From: Sphingomonas faeni
GTDB lineage: Bacteria; Pseudomonadota; Alphaproteobacteria; Sphingomonadales; Sphingomonadaceae
NCBI RefSeq assembly: GCF_023195535.1
Contig: NZ_JALPNF010000001.1
Location: forward strand, 806,001 to 870,000
Direction: 5' to 3'
Length of the DNA stretch: 64,000 bases
A program made the translations under genes and the position numbers. The notes below the pieces were generated by a model, which was given only the letters and a program-made list of their open reading frames with translations, searched no databases and was not told the origin of the DNA. Positions 16,461 to 24,451 of this stretch are shown in pieces. The first letter of the stretch is position 1. Each line of letters opens with the position of its first letter.

Positions 16461-17363
16461 ATGGCAGCCCGCTCCAACGTTCCAGCGACGATTCCTGCGC
16501 TCGGCAGCGAGGCGGGTCTCAATCGCTATCTCGCCGAGATCAAGAAATTCCCGCTGCTGAAACCCGAGCAGGAATATATGCTCGCCAAGCGCTTCCAGGA
16601 GCATGGCGACACCGAAGCCGCGGCGCAGCTGGTGACGTCGCATCTCCGCCTCGTGGCGAAGATCGCGATGGGGTATCGCGGCTATGGCCTGCCGACGTCG
16701 GAGCTGATTTCCGAGGGCAATATCGGCCTGATGCAGGGCGTGAAGAAGTTCGAGCCCGAGCGCGGCTTCCGTCTCGCCACCTATGCGATGTGGTGGATCC
16801 GCGCGTCGATCCAGGAATATATCCTGCGCTCGTGGAGCCTCGTGAAGATGGGCACCACCGCCGCGCAGAAGAAGCTGTTCTTCAACCTCCGTCGGATGAA
16901 GAGCCGCCTCGATGCGTTCGAGGACGGCGATCTGCGTCCCGAGCACGTGACCAAGATCGCCACCGATCTGGGGGTTGCCGAGACCGACGTGGTCAGCATG
17001 AACCGTCGCATGGCGATGGGCGGCGATACGTCGCTCAACGTGCCGATGCGCGAGGACGGCGAGGGCCAGTGGCAGGATTGGCTGCAGGACGACGCGCCGT
17101 TGCAGGACAAGATCGTCGCCGATGCGCAGGAGGCGGACGTCCGCCACTCGATGCTCGTGTCGGCGATGGACGATCTGAACGAGCGCGAGCAGCATATCCT
17201 GACCGAGCGCCGTCTGACCGACGATCCGAAGACGCTCGAGGAACTGTCGCAGGTCTACGGCGTGTCGCGCGAGCGGGTGCGGCAGATCGAGGTGCGTGCA
17301 TTCGAGAAACTGCAGAAGGCGATGATGCGGATCGCCGGCGAAAAGCGCCTGCTGGCAGCGTAA
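16461..17363 (+). CDS. rpoH: RNA polymerase sigma-32 (heat shock) factor RpoH
   Basis: A 300-residue sigma-70 family factor of the RpoH branch. Region 2 is visible with MWWIRASIQEYILRSWSLVK, and the RpoH box QKKLFFNLRRMK follows immediately, the feature separating sigma-32 from other alternative factors. Region 4 has the helix-turn-helix in TLEELSQVYGVSRERVRQIE. It directs transcription of heat-shock genes. The start at MAARSNVPATIP has AAAGG 12 bases upstream. An upstream in-frame extension of 22 residues is unlikely. High confidence. Confidence 0.96.
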   Translation: MAARSNVPATIPALGSEAGLNRYLAEIKKFPLLKPEQEYMLAKRFQEHGDTEAAAQLVTSHLRLVAKIAMGYRGYGLPTSELISEGNIGLMQGVKKFEPERGFRLATYAMWWIRASIQEYILRSWSLVKMGTTAAQKKLFFNLRRMKSRLDAFEDGDLRPEHVTKIATDLGVAETDVVSMNRRMAMGGDTSLNVPMREDGEGQWQDWLQDDAPLQDKIVADAQEADVRHSMLVSAMDDLNEREQHILTERRLTDDPKTLEELSQVYGVSRERVRQIEVRAFEKLQKAMMRIAGEKRLLAA

Positions 17364-17367
17364 GTCG

Positions 17368-18636
17368 ATGCGCACCGTCGTCATCGGCGGCGGTGCGGCC
17401 GGTATTGCTGCGGCGAGGACGCTGCATGACGGTGGTCATGACGTCCTTCTCGTCGAGGCCAGCGACAGTCTCGGCGGTCGGGCGCACAGCTTGTCCCTGA
17501 CCTACATGTTCCCTCGCGAAGGCGGGGGCCCAGACTGGACCCCCGCCTTCGCGGGGGAACATGTCGACGCCGGTTGCGGCTGGCTTCACTCCGCCGAACG
17601 CAACCCCTGGACTTCGATAGCTGATGCTACCGGCTTCACCGTTGACCGCTCCGACGCAAACTGGCGTACGCAGTGGCGGGATCTCGGCTTTCCGCCCGAA
17701 GACCAGGTATCCTCCGCCGACGCATACTCAGCCTGGAACGAGCGCGCCCTCGCCGCCATCGAAGGCCCCGACCGCCCCCTCTCCGACTTCATCGCTCCGA
17801 ATGACCTATGGCGTCCGAAGATCGACGCGATCTCGGGCTACGCCAACGGCGCCAACCTCAGCCAGGTCTCGCTCCACGATTGGGCCGCGTACGAAGAGGC
17901 CTCCACTGACGACAACTGGACAGTGAAGGAAGGCTACGGCACGCTCGTCGCCAGCCACGCCGCCGGCCTCAACATCCGCCTCTCGACACCGGTAACCCGC
18001 ATCGATCATAGCGGCCGCGTCCTCAAGCTAGACACCCCGGCCGGCACGATCGAGGCGGACCACGTCATCGTCTGCGTCCCCACGACCGTTCTCGCGAAGT
18101 CGCAGATCGTGTTCGACCCGCCCCTGCCCGACAAGCATGCCGCCGCTGCCGACCTCCCGCTCGGGCTCGCGGACAAGGTGTTCCTCCATGTCGACCGGCC
18201 CGAATGGCCAACCAACGCGCATCTGGTCGGCAATCCGTACACCGCGTGCACCGCCAGCCACCGCCTGTCGCCCTTTGGCTGGCCGATCGTCGAAAGCTTC
18301 TTCGGCGGCGACTGCGCGGAAATGCTGGAGGACGGCGATGCCGCGCAGTTCGCGATCGACGAACTCGTCGGCCTGCTCGGCAGCGACTGGCGCAAGCGCT
18401 TCACGCCGCTGACCGCGACCCGCTGGCGTCACGAACCTTATATCGGCGGCAGCTACAGCCACGCGCGCGTTGGTCGGGCCGGGCAACGCACCGTCCTCGC
18501 CGCCTCGGTTGACGGCCGCATCCACTTCGCCGGCGAGGCGTGCCACCCGTTCGATTTCTCGACTGCGCACGGCGCCTATGCAACCGGCGTCACAGCGGCC
18601 CGCGCAGTCATTGGCGAGCCCGCGCCGATCGCATAA
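17368..18636 (+). CDS. Amine-oxidase-like FAD-dependent protein with in-frame palindromic insert
   Basis: A 422-residue flavoprotein of the amine oxidase/phytoene desaturase superfamily. The N-terminal Rossmann motif (VVIGGGAAGIAAARTL) and the LGGRAHS motif bind FAD; the C-terminal FAD motif is HFAGEACHPFDFSTAHGAY. The usual GGR-to-GCGWLH loop is interrupted after about residue 45 by 20 residues (MFPREGGGPDWTPAFAGEHV) that are encoded exactly by a palindromic repeat element. The reading frame is intact and the family core resumes as DAGCGWLHSAERNPW. It starts 4 bases after the rpoH stop. The substrate is unknown. Whether the insert affects activity is untested. Confidence 0.88.
   Translation: MRTVVIGGGAAGIAAARTLHDGGHDVLLVEASDSLGGRAHSLSLTYMFPREGGGPDWTPAFAGEHVDAGCGWLHSAERNPWTSIADATGFTVDRSDANWRTQWRDLGFPPEDQVSSADAYSAWNERALAAIEGPDRPLSDFIAPNDLWRPKIDAISGYANGANLSQVSLHDWAAYEEASTDDNWTVKEGYGTLVASHAAGLNIRLSTPVTRIDHSGRVLKLDTPAGTIEADHVIVCVPTTVLAKSQIVFDPPLPDKHAAAADLPLGLADKVFLHVDRPEWPTNAHLVGNPYTACTASHRLSPFGWPIVESFFGGDCAEMLEDGDAAQFAIDELVGLLGSDWRKRFTPLTATRWRHEPYIGGSYSHARVGRAGQRTVLAASVDGRIHFAGEACHPFDFSTAHGAYATGVTAARAVIGEPAPIA
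17504..17564. repeat. 61-bp palindromic element inside a coding gene
   Basis: Near-perfect palindrome with arms ACATGTTCCC-T-CGCGAAGG and CCTTCGCGGGGGAACATGT and a short GGCCCAGACTGGAC centre. The same element lies at 46717 in the XrtA locus. Here it is translated in-frame within the flavoprotein. Confidence 0.93.
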
Positions 18637-18645
18637 GGAACGCCG

Positions 18646-19323
18646 ATGGGCTTCCTCCGCATCTTCGCCAAGACCGTCTTCCTGTTCGTGCTGGTCACGG
18701 TCGCCTGGGTCGGGCTGTACCGCTTCGTGCCGGTGCCGTTCACCTGGACGATGATGGGCGACGTGATCGCGGGACGCGGCGTCACCAAGGACTGGATGCC
18801 GCTATCGGAGATGGACCCGGACATGGCGCGCGCCGCGATTGGCGGCGAAGATTCGCACTTCTGCTCGCATAACGGCTTCGATTTCAAAGCCATGGCCGGC
18901 GCCGTGGCGCGCAATGCCCGCGGTGGGCGTATCCGCGGGGGCTCGACGATCAGCCAGCAAACCGCGAAGAACGCGTTCCTGTTCCAGGGCGGCGGCTATC
19001 TGCGGAAAGCGTTCGAGGCGTATTTCACGGTGCTGATCGAGGCGTTGTGGCCAAAGCGCCGGATCATGGAAGTATATCTCAACATCGCCGAGACCGGGAT
19101 CGGGACCTATGGCGCGAATGCCGGGGCGATCCGGTATTTCCACCACGACGCCTCGAAGCTGTCGCCGACCGAGGCGGGGCGGATCGCGGCGGTGTTGCCC
19201 CTGCCGAAGAAGCGTGCGGCGATCGACCCGCGTGGCTTTGTGCGGAAACACGGGAACACGCTATCGCGGCGCGTTTCGGTGGTGCGGAACGACGGGCTGG
19301 ATGGGTGTCTGCGCACATCCTGA
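18646..19323 (+). CDS. mtgA: Monofunctional peptidoglycan glycosyltransferase MtgA
   Basis: A 225-residue membrane-anchored GT51 enzyme that polymerises lipid II into glycan strands, without a transpeptidase domain. One N-terminal transmembrane helix (about 7-27). The catalytic Glu is E68 in AAIGGEDSHFCSHNGFDF, the GT51 signature; RGGSTISQQTAKN and the second motif KRRIMEVYLNIAETG follow. Begins 9 bases after the flavoprotein stop with AAGGA before ATG. Length fits MtgA (about 230-240). High confidence. Confidence 0.94.
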   Translation: MGFLRIFAKTVFLFVLVTVAWVGLYRFVPVPFTWTMMGDVIAGRGVTKDWMPLSEMDPDMARAAIGGEDSHFCSHNGFDFKAMAGAVARNARGGRIRGGSTISQQTAKNAFLFQGGGYLRKAFEAYFTVLIEALWPKRRIMEVYLNIAETGIGTYGANAGAIRYFHHDASKLSPTEAGRIAAVLPLPKKRAAIDPRGFVRKHGNTLSRRVSVVRNDGLDGCLRTS

Positions 19324-19346
19324 ACTGGAGACACCCGACCAAAAAC

Positions 19347-19430
19347 CGTCACCCTAGCGGACGCTGGGGTCTCCTCGTGGCGAAGGGTGCGCGTCGCGGA
19401 GGAAGATCCCAGCGTTCGCCGGGATGACGG
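19347..19430. repeat. Palindromic intergenic repeat (GTCACCC type)
   Basis: Inverted arms CCGTCACCCTAGCGGACGCT and AGCGTTCGCCGGGATGACGG, diverged relative of the repeats at 1221 and 29574. It follows mtgA and precedes the convergent small membrane protein, so it may act as a terminator. Confidence 0.75.
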
Positions 19431-19511
19431 GGGGAACGGCCCTTGGTCCCGCGCGAAAGCGAGAGCCCAGGCTGGGTCCTCGCCGTCGCGGGAAAAACAC
19501 GCTTCTCGCGA

Positions 19512-19754
19512 TTACTGCGTCGATTTTTCGACCGCATCGCCGGCCTTTTCGGCGGCACCGCCGACGCTCTTCGCGGCCGACGTGATCGCGGCGTCCTTGC
19601 TGTTCTGCGCGCCCGACCGGCTGAAAAGATAAAATCCACCGATCAATACTGCGATCAGCAGGACGATCGCGATCAACATGCCGCCACCGCCGCCGCGGCG
19701 TTCGATGATCGTGGTGTGGGTGGTCGGCGTTTCGACGATGCGCTCTTCGGCCAT
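19512..19754 (-). CDS. Small single-pass membrane protein
   Basis: An 80-residue protein: polar N-terminus (MAEERIVETPTTHTTIIERR), a glycine run, one transmembrane helix (about residues 25-46, GMLIAIVLLIAVLIGGFYLF), and an Ala/Lys/Glu-rich helical tail. I do not recognise a named family, although proteins of this type are common in sphingomonads. The frame extends upstream to 19784, but the Met opening MAEERIVE is the first that gives this arrangement. It stands alone between mtgA and ybaB. Confidence 0.7.
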   Translation of the reverse strand: MAEERIVETPTTHTTIIERRGGGGGMLIAIVLLIAVLIGGFYLFSRSGAQNSKDAAITSAAKSVGGAAEKAGDAVEKSTQ

Positions 19755-19932
19755 GATACTCTCCCTGATTACTGAAGAGCGCAACGCCGACCGAAGAGCG
19801 ATTGTTCCCGCGCCGAAACGACCACCGCGCCCAGTCAGCCGGTGCCGCGGGCAAAGCCCGCGTCGGTCGTGGCAGAGGTCACGCCGGCCGGTCTTGTGCG
19901 TCTCGCCGCCAGAGCGGCGTGCGCACTACGAC

Positions 19933-20256
19933 TCAGAAAGGCAACTTGAAGCCCGGTGGCAGTTGCAGGCCGCTGGTCATCTTGGACATTTCGCTGCCCG
20001 AAACCGCGTCCGCCTTGGCGCGCGCGTCGTTGAACGCCGCCGTCAGCAGGTCCTCGAGCATCTGCTTCTCGTTCACCTGCATCAGCGAATCGTCGATCGC
20101 GATGCTGATGATGCGGCCCTTGGCGGACGCCTTCACCTTGACGAGGCCGCCGCCGGACGCGCCCTCGACCTCGATCGTGTCGAGACTGGCTTGTGCCTTT
20201 TCGAGCTCGCTCTGGACGTTCTGCGCCATGGCGAGGATTTCATCGATATTCTTCAT
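19933..20256 (-). CDS. ybaB: YbaB/EbfC family nucleoid-associated protein
   Basis: A 107-residue DNA-binding protein of the YbaB/EbfC family, which forms dimers and binds DNA with little sequence specificity. Visible: the helical start MKNIDEILAMAQNVQSELEKAQ, the beta segment VKVKASAKGRIISIAIDDSL, and a Pro/Gly C-terminus. Its ATG overlaps the dnaX stop as ATGA, the classic dnaX-ybaB coupling. High confidence. Confidence 0.94.
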   Translation of the reverse strand: MKNIDEILAMAQNVQSELEKAQASLDTIEVEGASGGGLVKVKASAKGRIISIAIDDSLMQVNEKQMLEDLLTAAFNDARAKADAVSGSEMSKMTSGLQLPPGFKLPF

Positions 20257-21962
20257 GCGTTGCTCCTTTGACCGGGCCACGATTCGAGCTGGGCGTCCGG
20301 AAACGCTGCCACCGCGGCCTTCATGATGGGGGATTCGAGAATAGCTTGGCGCACCGCGGCGTCACCGGCGTCCTGCGCCTCGCGCAGCGTTGGTGCGCCG
20401 GGTGCGTCGACGATCGACACTTTCCACGCCGTCCGCGTCACGCTCTTCAACAGCGCGTTGAGTTCGGCGAGCGTGTCGGCCGACACCGGGCGGCTGCCGC
20501 TTAGGGTGAATTCGGGCGGCGCATAGCTGACCACGCGTGCACCGTGGCGGAGCCGTGCCGCGATCGCGAGGCCGCCCGATTCGTCGAGCAGATCGACCAG
20601 CGCCTCGAACGTCGGCGGCAGGATCGGTCCGGTCGCCACCGGTTCGGGCGCCTTCGCAGCGGATGCTGCGTTCCAGGGCGGCGCTTCGCCGGACGGAGGC
20701 GCAGGTGGCGGCATTGGCGGTGACGACGGTGTCGCTGAGGGCGCCGCGCCACTGGCAATCTGACGCGCGAGGTCGCCGGGATCGGGCAGTGTCGAGGCGT
20801 AGATCGCGCGCAACAGCGCCATCTCCGCAGCCTCGATCGGCAGTGCGGCCTTGGCGACCTCGTCATGGCCCTTGAGGAACAGCTGCCACAGGCGGTGCAG
20901 CGCGGGATAGCCGAGCGATGCCGCCCATTCCTCGCGCGCCGCGCGTTCCTCCATCGGCTGCGCGGCGTCGGGCGGCGTGCCGACCTTGGTCAGCGTGATG
21001 CCGTGGACGGTTTCTAGCAGCGAGCGGAGCACCGACAGCGGATCGACGCCGTAATCATATTGGCGGCGCATCGACGCGAGCGCCCCTGCCCCGTCGCCGG
21101 CGAGGATCAGCGTGAGCAGATCGCGTACTGCGCCCCGGTCTGACAGCCCGAGCATCTGGCGCACCGCATCCGCGGTCACGCCACCGCCTTCGAGCCCGGC
21201 ATGCGCGATCGCCTGGTCGAGGATCGACAAGCCGTCGCGTGCGGAGCCTTCCGCAGCGCGCGCGATCAGCATCAGCGCCTCGGGATCGGCGATGACGCCC
21301 TCTTGCTCGGAAACCCAGGCGAAATGCTTCGAGAGCTGCTCGGCGGAAATCCGGCGGAGGTCGAAGCGCTGGCAGCGCGACAGGACCGTCACCGGCACCT
21401 TGTTCACTTCGGTCGTCGCGAACAGGAATTTCACATGCGGCGGCGGCTCCTCGAGCGTCTTCAACAGCGCGTTGAACGCGTTCTTCGACAGCATGTGGAC
21501 TTCGTCGATGATGTAGATCTTGAAGCGCGCAGTCACCGCCGAATAACGCGACGCGTCGATGATCTCGCGGACGTCGTCGACGCCGGTATGGCTGGCGGCG
21601 TCCATCTCGATCACGTCGATGTGGCGGCCCTCGGCGATCGCACGGCACGGCTCGCAGACGCCGCAAGGGTCGATCGTCGGGCCACCCTCGCCGTCGGGGC
21701 CGATGCAGTTGAGCGCCTTGGCGATGAGGCGCGCGGTCGACGTCTTCCCCACGCCGCGGACGCCGGTCATCAGAAATGCGTGCGCGAGCCGGTCGCGCTT
21801 GATCGCGTTGCCAAGCGTCTGGACCATCGCGTCCTGGCCGATCAGCTCGGAAAAGGTCTGCGGACGGTATTTGCGCGCTAGCACGCGGTAGGCGACGTCC
21901 CCTGTTTGGGCCGGCGTCTTGGCCGGCTGCGGGGGTTCGCCCAGGTCGAATGAATCTGACAT
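20253..21962 (-). CDS. dnaX: DNA polymerase III subunit gamma/tau
   Basis: A 569-residue clamp-loader ATPase. Walker A is GVRGVGKTSTARLI (about 67-80); the four zinc-binding cysteines C86, C100, C103 and C106 lie in the NCIGPDG...CGVCEPC stretch; Walker B and sensor motifs follow (IDEVHMLS, LFATTEVNKVPVTVLSRCQRF). Residues 400-470 form a Pro/Ala-rich linker before the tau-specific C-terminal domain. I start at MSDSFDLGEPP; the upstream in-frame extension has repeat-like sequence. No slippery A-run for a gamma frameshift is apparent. High confidence. Confidence 0.96.
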   Translation of the reverse strand: MSDSFDLGEPPQPAKTPAQTGDVAYRVLARKYRPQTFSELIGQDAMVQTLGNAIKRDRLAHAFLMTGVRGVGKTSTARLIAKALNCIGPDGEGGPTIDPCGVCEPCRAIAEGRHIDVIEMDAASHTGVDDVREIIDASRYSAVTARFKIYIIDEVHMLSKNAFNALLKTLEEPPPHVKFLFATTEVNKVPVTVLSRCQRFDLRRISAEQLSKHFAWVSEQEGVIADPEALMLIARAAEGSARDGLSILDQAIAHAGLEGGGVTADAVRQMLGLSDRGAVRDLLTLILAGDGAGALASMRRQYDYGVDPLSVLRSLLETVHGITLTKVGTPPDAAQPMEERAAREEWAASLGYPALHRLWQLFLKGHDEVAKAALPIEAAEMALLRAIYASTLPDPGDLARQIASGAAPSATPSSPPMPPPAPPSGEAPPWNAASAAKAPEPVATGPILPPTFEALVDLLDESGGLAIAARLRHGARVVSYAPPEFTLSGSRPVSADTLAELNALLKSVTRTAWKVSIVDAPGAPTLREAQDAGDAAVRQAILESPIMKAAVAAFPDAQLESWPGQRSNA

Positions 21963-22085
21963 TGCGGTCGATATAGGCGGTTTGGGGGGCGGTGTCGAAG
22001 GGCTAGCGAACCCTTTCTGTTCCCACGCGGACGCGGGGGTCCAGGTTCGGGGTACTATCGGCATTTTTTAGATGGGAAGCGCGTT

Positions 22086-22152
22086 GCGGCTAAGCCGCAT
22101 CGTCAGACGGTGCTTTGCACCGCTGGCCGCGCTTACGTTTGCTTGCAAACGT
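22086..22152. repeat. Three consecutive short hairpins between SRP RNA and dnaX
   Basis: Three perfect inverted repeats in a row: GCGGCTAAGCCGC (22086-22098), CGGTGCTTTGCACCG (22108-22122), and ACGTTTGCTTGCAAACGT (22135-22152). They lie just downstream of the SRP RNA 3' end and upstream of dnaX on the same strand. They could terminate the SRP RNA, protect its 3' end, or be a dispersed repeat. Confidence 0.7.
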
Positions 22153-22160
22153 TCGCGGTG

Positions 22161-22256
22161 GGAGCCGGGACGACCCGTGGCTTAGTCGTTGTGGCTGCTT
22201 CCTTCCGGATCTGACCAAGTTGGCGACGACCACGTCCGCCCGACTCCCGCGGCGCC
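22161..22256 (-). ncRNA. ffs: Signal recognition particle RNA (4.5S, small type)
   Basis: RNA scaffold of the signal recognition particle. On the minus strand the conserved Ffh-binding domain reads GGTCAGATCCGGAAGGAAGC followed by AGCCACA, the universal tetraloop and symmetric-loop core. The flanks pair: GGGAGTCGGG on the 5' side with CCCGGCTCCC on the 3' side, giving the long stem. Length about 96 nt, typical of small bacterial SRP RNA. Boundaries are good to within a few bases. Confidence 0.95.
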
Positions 22257-22305
22257 TATGGCGGGGTCGGGCGGGATGATCAAGCCTTAGCTTGTCGCAT
22301 TAGGA

Positions 22306-22545
22306 TCAGCGGCGAACGCGGACCGTGCGACAGACGCGCTGGCGATGATGGTTGCGATAGACGTTGCGGCACACTTGGCGCGTGCGGACGACGGGGCGAC
22401 GATAGCCGGGGCGGTTGCCGTTGTGGCGCACGACGGTGCGCTCATGGACGACGGTGCGCTGCGCCGAGGCTTCGGCAGCGATGCCGACCGGCGCGAGCCC
22501 GGTGAGTGCGACGAGACCGGCGGCAGCGAGGGTGAACAATTTCAT
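22306..22545 (-). CDS. Small secreted Arg-rich protein, C-X12-C type (copy 1)
   Basis: A 79-residue protein with a clear signal peptide (MKLFTLAAAGLVALTGLAPV..., cleavage near AEASAQ) and a strongly basic mature part rich in Arg, Val and His. It has exactly two cysteines, spaced C-X12-C near the C-terminus (VCRNVYRNHHRQRVC). The neighbouring gene 22640-22954 has the same signal peptide plan and the same spacing, so the two are probably tandem paralogues. I do not recognise a family. A disulfide-closed basic hairpin in the periplasm is plausible. Confidence 0.75.
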   Translation of the reverse strand: MKLFTLAAAGLVALTGLAPVGIAAEASAQRTVVHERTVVRHNGNRPGYRRPVVRTRQVCRNVYRNHHRQRVCRTVRVRR

Positions 22546-22639
22546 GATAATCTCCTACTGGGTCTGAACTCTGTTGAGTCCTGCAACCTATGTTACCCAA
22601 CTAAAGAACATCGTTACGGTTCCGTATCGACGTCGGAAT

Positions 22640-22954
22640 TTAGCGTCGGAAACAGCGACGAACCGGGCCGTAATAGCCACGCTGAATCCGGCAAACGACG
22701 CGCGATCGGCCATAGCCGCGCGGTCCACGATAGCCGTAGCCACCACGATAACCGCCGCTATATCCGCGATAGGCGTGGCGAGGCCCGTTCCAGCGCCGGT
22801 CGCCGTGCCAGCCACGATGGCCGCCACGTGGCCCATGCCAGCCGGGGCCGCCGCGCGGGCCATCCCAGCCGTGACGCTGCGCATCGGCCGGGGTCGGCGA
22901 TATCAGGGTTCCGGCGGCAAGGGCGCCAGCGGCGAACATTGCGATGATCTTCAT
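22640..22954 (-). CDS. Small secreted Gly/Arg/His-rich protein, C-X12-C type (copy 2)
   Basis: A 104-residue protein with a signal peptide (MKIIAMFAAGALAAGTLI, cleavage near ADAQ) and a low-complexity Gly/Arg/His/Trp-rich middle (GWDGPRGGPGWHGPRGG and GGYRGGYGYRG). It ends in the same two-cysteine module as the next gene, VCRIQRGYYGPVRRC, again C-X12-C, then RFF-free basic residues FRR. Starts at MKIIAMF, six residues into a longer frame. Possibly binds metal or nucleic acid; that is only a guess from composition. Confidence 0.75.
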   Translation of the reverse strand: MKIIAMFAAGALAAGTLISPTPADAQRHGWDGPRGGPGWHGPRGGHRGWHGDRRWNGPRHAYRGYSGGYRGGYGYRGPRGYGRSRVVCRIQRGYYGPVRRCFRR

Positions 22955-23063
22955 GTTCGGTACTCCTCTCATGCCCCGTACATTGGGGCGATGAAGGGAT
23001 AATCCGCCTCTCGCCGTGGACGTTCCCTGAACCGGCCGTTGTCTTCCTGTAAGTTTCGCTGAC

Positions 23064-23369
23064 CTACCCCGGAATCCGTACGGTCAATCCGTCCAGCGCG
23101 TCGGTCAGGCGGATCTGGCAGGCGAGCCGGCTGGTCCGCGTCGCGTTGTGCGCGAGGTCGAGCATATCCTCCTCGTCTTCGGTCGGGGGCGGAAGCCGGG
23201 CGAAGTCGGCGGCATCGACGATCACGTGACAGGTGGCACAGGACAGCTGGCCTTCGCATGTACCCTCGAGCGGCTGGTTGTCGGCCTGTGCGGTGTCGAG
23301 CAGGCGGTCGCCGGGGTTGGCGGCGACGCTGCGGACGGTGCCGTCACGGGCGATGAAGCGAACGATCAT
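23064..23369 (-). CDS. [2Fe-2S] ferredoxin, adrenodoxin type
   Basis: A 101-residue plant/adrenodoxin-type ferredoxin. The cluster ligands are visible as C-X5-C-X2-C in CEGQLSCATC with the fourth Cys in RLACQIRL. Such ferredoxins supply electrons to Fe-S assembly or to monooxygenases. Its start overlaps the stop of the upstream cysteine desulfurase (ATGA; an ATG two codons earlier is also possible), so it is co-translated with the two desulfurases, which fits an ISC-type role in cluster assembly. High confidence in fold; moderate in role. Confidence 0.92.
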   Translation of the reverse strand: MIVRFIARDGTVRSVAANPGDRLLDTAQADNQPLEGTCEGQLSCATCHVIVDAADFARLPPPTEDEEDMLDLAHNATRTSRLACQIRLTDALDGLTVRIPG

Positions 23370-24451
23370 GGCCATTGTGCCTCGGCTGAGGCGACAATCG
23401 TGTCGATCGCGTCGCGGAGGTCTGTTCCGGTAGTGTAGCGGCCGAAGCCGAGGCGGATGCTGGCGCGCGCCTGGGTCTCGGTCAGGCCGATCGCGCGGAG
23501 GACGTGGCTGGAGCGGCCCGATCCGCTGGCGCAGGCCGACCCGGCGGAGAAGGCGATGTCGCGGAGGTCGGACATCAGGCGACTCACGTCGAGGCCTTCG
23601 CGGCGGATGCTGAGGTTGCCGTGATAGCGCTGGTCGGTGGCGCCATTGACCGCCCAGCCGGGGCCGAGGCGGTCGACCGCTAGCGACCAGAGCCGATCGA
23701 TATGCGCGGCGTCCTGATCCTTGCGGTCGGCCATGAGTTGCGCCGCGACGCCGAAGCCTGCGCATAGTGAGGGTGATAGTGTGCCGGAGCGTCCCGGCGC
23801 TTCCTGTCCGCCGCCGTGCATCAGCGGCGCGAGGTCGATGCCGTCGCGGATCCAAAGCGCGCCGATACCCTTGGGTCCGTGGATCTTGTGCGCGGAGATG
23901 GCGACGAGGTCGACGGTGTCGGGGATAGGGATGCGGCCGTAACCCTGAACCGCGTCGCAAAGCATGAGTGCGCCGGCTTGGTGCGCGATCTCGGCGAGCG
24001 CGGTAACCGGCTGGACGACGCCGATCTCGTTATTGACGAGCATCGCGGCGAAGAGCCCGGTGCCGGGGCGGATCGCAGCGCGGGCTACGGCGAGATCGAC
24101 CATACCGTCGGGCCCGACCGGGAGAATCGTGACCTGACGCCCCCCGGCCGCCTCCGCTGCGACCGTGCCGAGGACGGCGGCGTGTTCGGTTGCGAGCGTG
24201 ACGATCGGGCCGGTCGTGCCCTTGATCGCCCAGTTGAGCGCCTCGGTCGCACCGCTGGTGAACGCGACGCGGCCGCCGGAGGGCAGCGACGCGGCGACCT
24301 GATCGCGTGCGACTTCAACGGCGACTTTCGCACGGCGGCCTTCGCGATGGGGAGAGTGCGGGTTGGCGTGCTGCGATTCGAGCCAGGGGAGCATTGCGGC
24401 AAGCGCTTCGGGTGCGAGCGGGGTCGTCGCCTGATAGTCGAGGTACGTCAT
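23366..24451 (-). CDS. Cysteine desulfurase, NifS/IscS type (second of tandem pair)
   Basis: A 361-residue PLP enzyme that takes sulfur from cysteine as a persulfide. Visible: the N-terminal MTYLDYQATTPLAPE; the TSGATEALNWAIKG motif; the PLP Lys K189 in SAHKIHGPKGIG; and the sulfur-accepting Cys C307 in SAGSACASGSGRSSHV. Its start overlaps the stop of the first desulfurase (ATGA) and its stop overlaps the ferredoxin start. Its sequence differs considerably from the first copy, so this is not a recent duplication. One may serve Fe-S assembly and the other tRNA thiolation or another partner. Confidence 0.94.
   Translation of the reverse strand: MTYLDYQATTPLAPEALAAMLPWLESQHANPHSPHREGRRAKVAVEVARDQVAASLPSGGRVAFTSGATEALNWAIKGTTGPIVTLATEHAAVLGTVAAEAAGGRQVTILPVGPDGMVDLAVARAAIRPGTGLFAAMLVNNEIGVVQPVTALAEIAHQAGALMLCDAVQGYGRIPIPDTVDLVAISAHKIHGPKGIGALWIRDGIDLAPLMHGGGQEAPGRSGTLSPSLCAGFGVAAQLMADRKDQDAAHIDRLWSLAVDRLGPGWAVNGATDQRYHGNLSIRREGLDVSRLMSDLRDIAFSAGSACASGSGRSSHVLRAIGLTETQARASIRLGFGRYTTGTDLRDAIDTIVASAEAQWP

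Noticed and set aside
20253..21962. Programmed frameshift for the short gamma form of DnaX
   Set aside because: I saw no A-rich slippery run followed by a stem in the expected region. Absence is not proven.
22160..22256. tRNA or riboswitch at 22160
   Set aside because: The GGAAGGAAGC core and long paired flanks identify it as SRP RNA.
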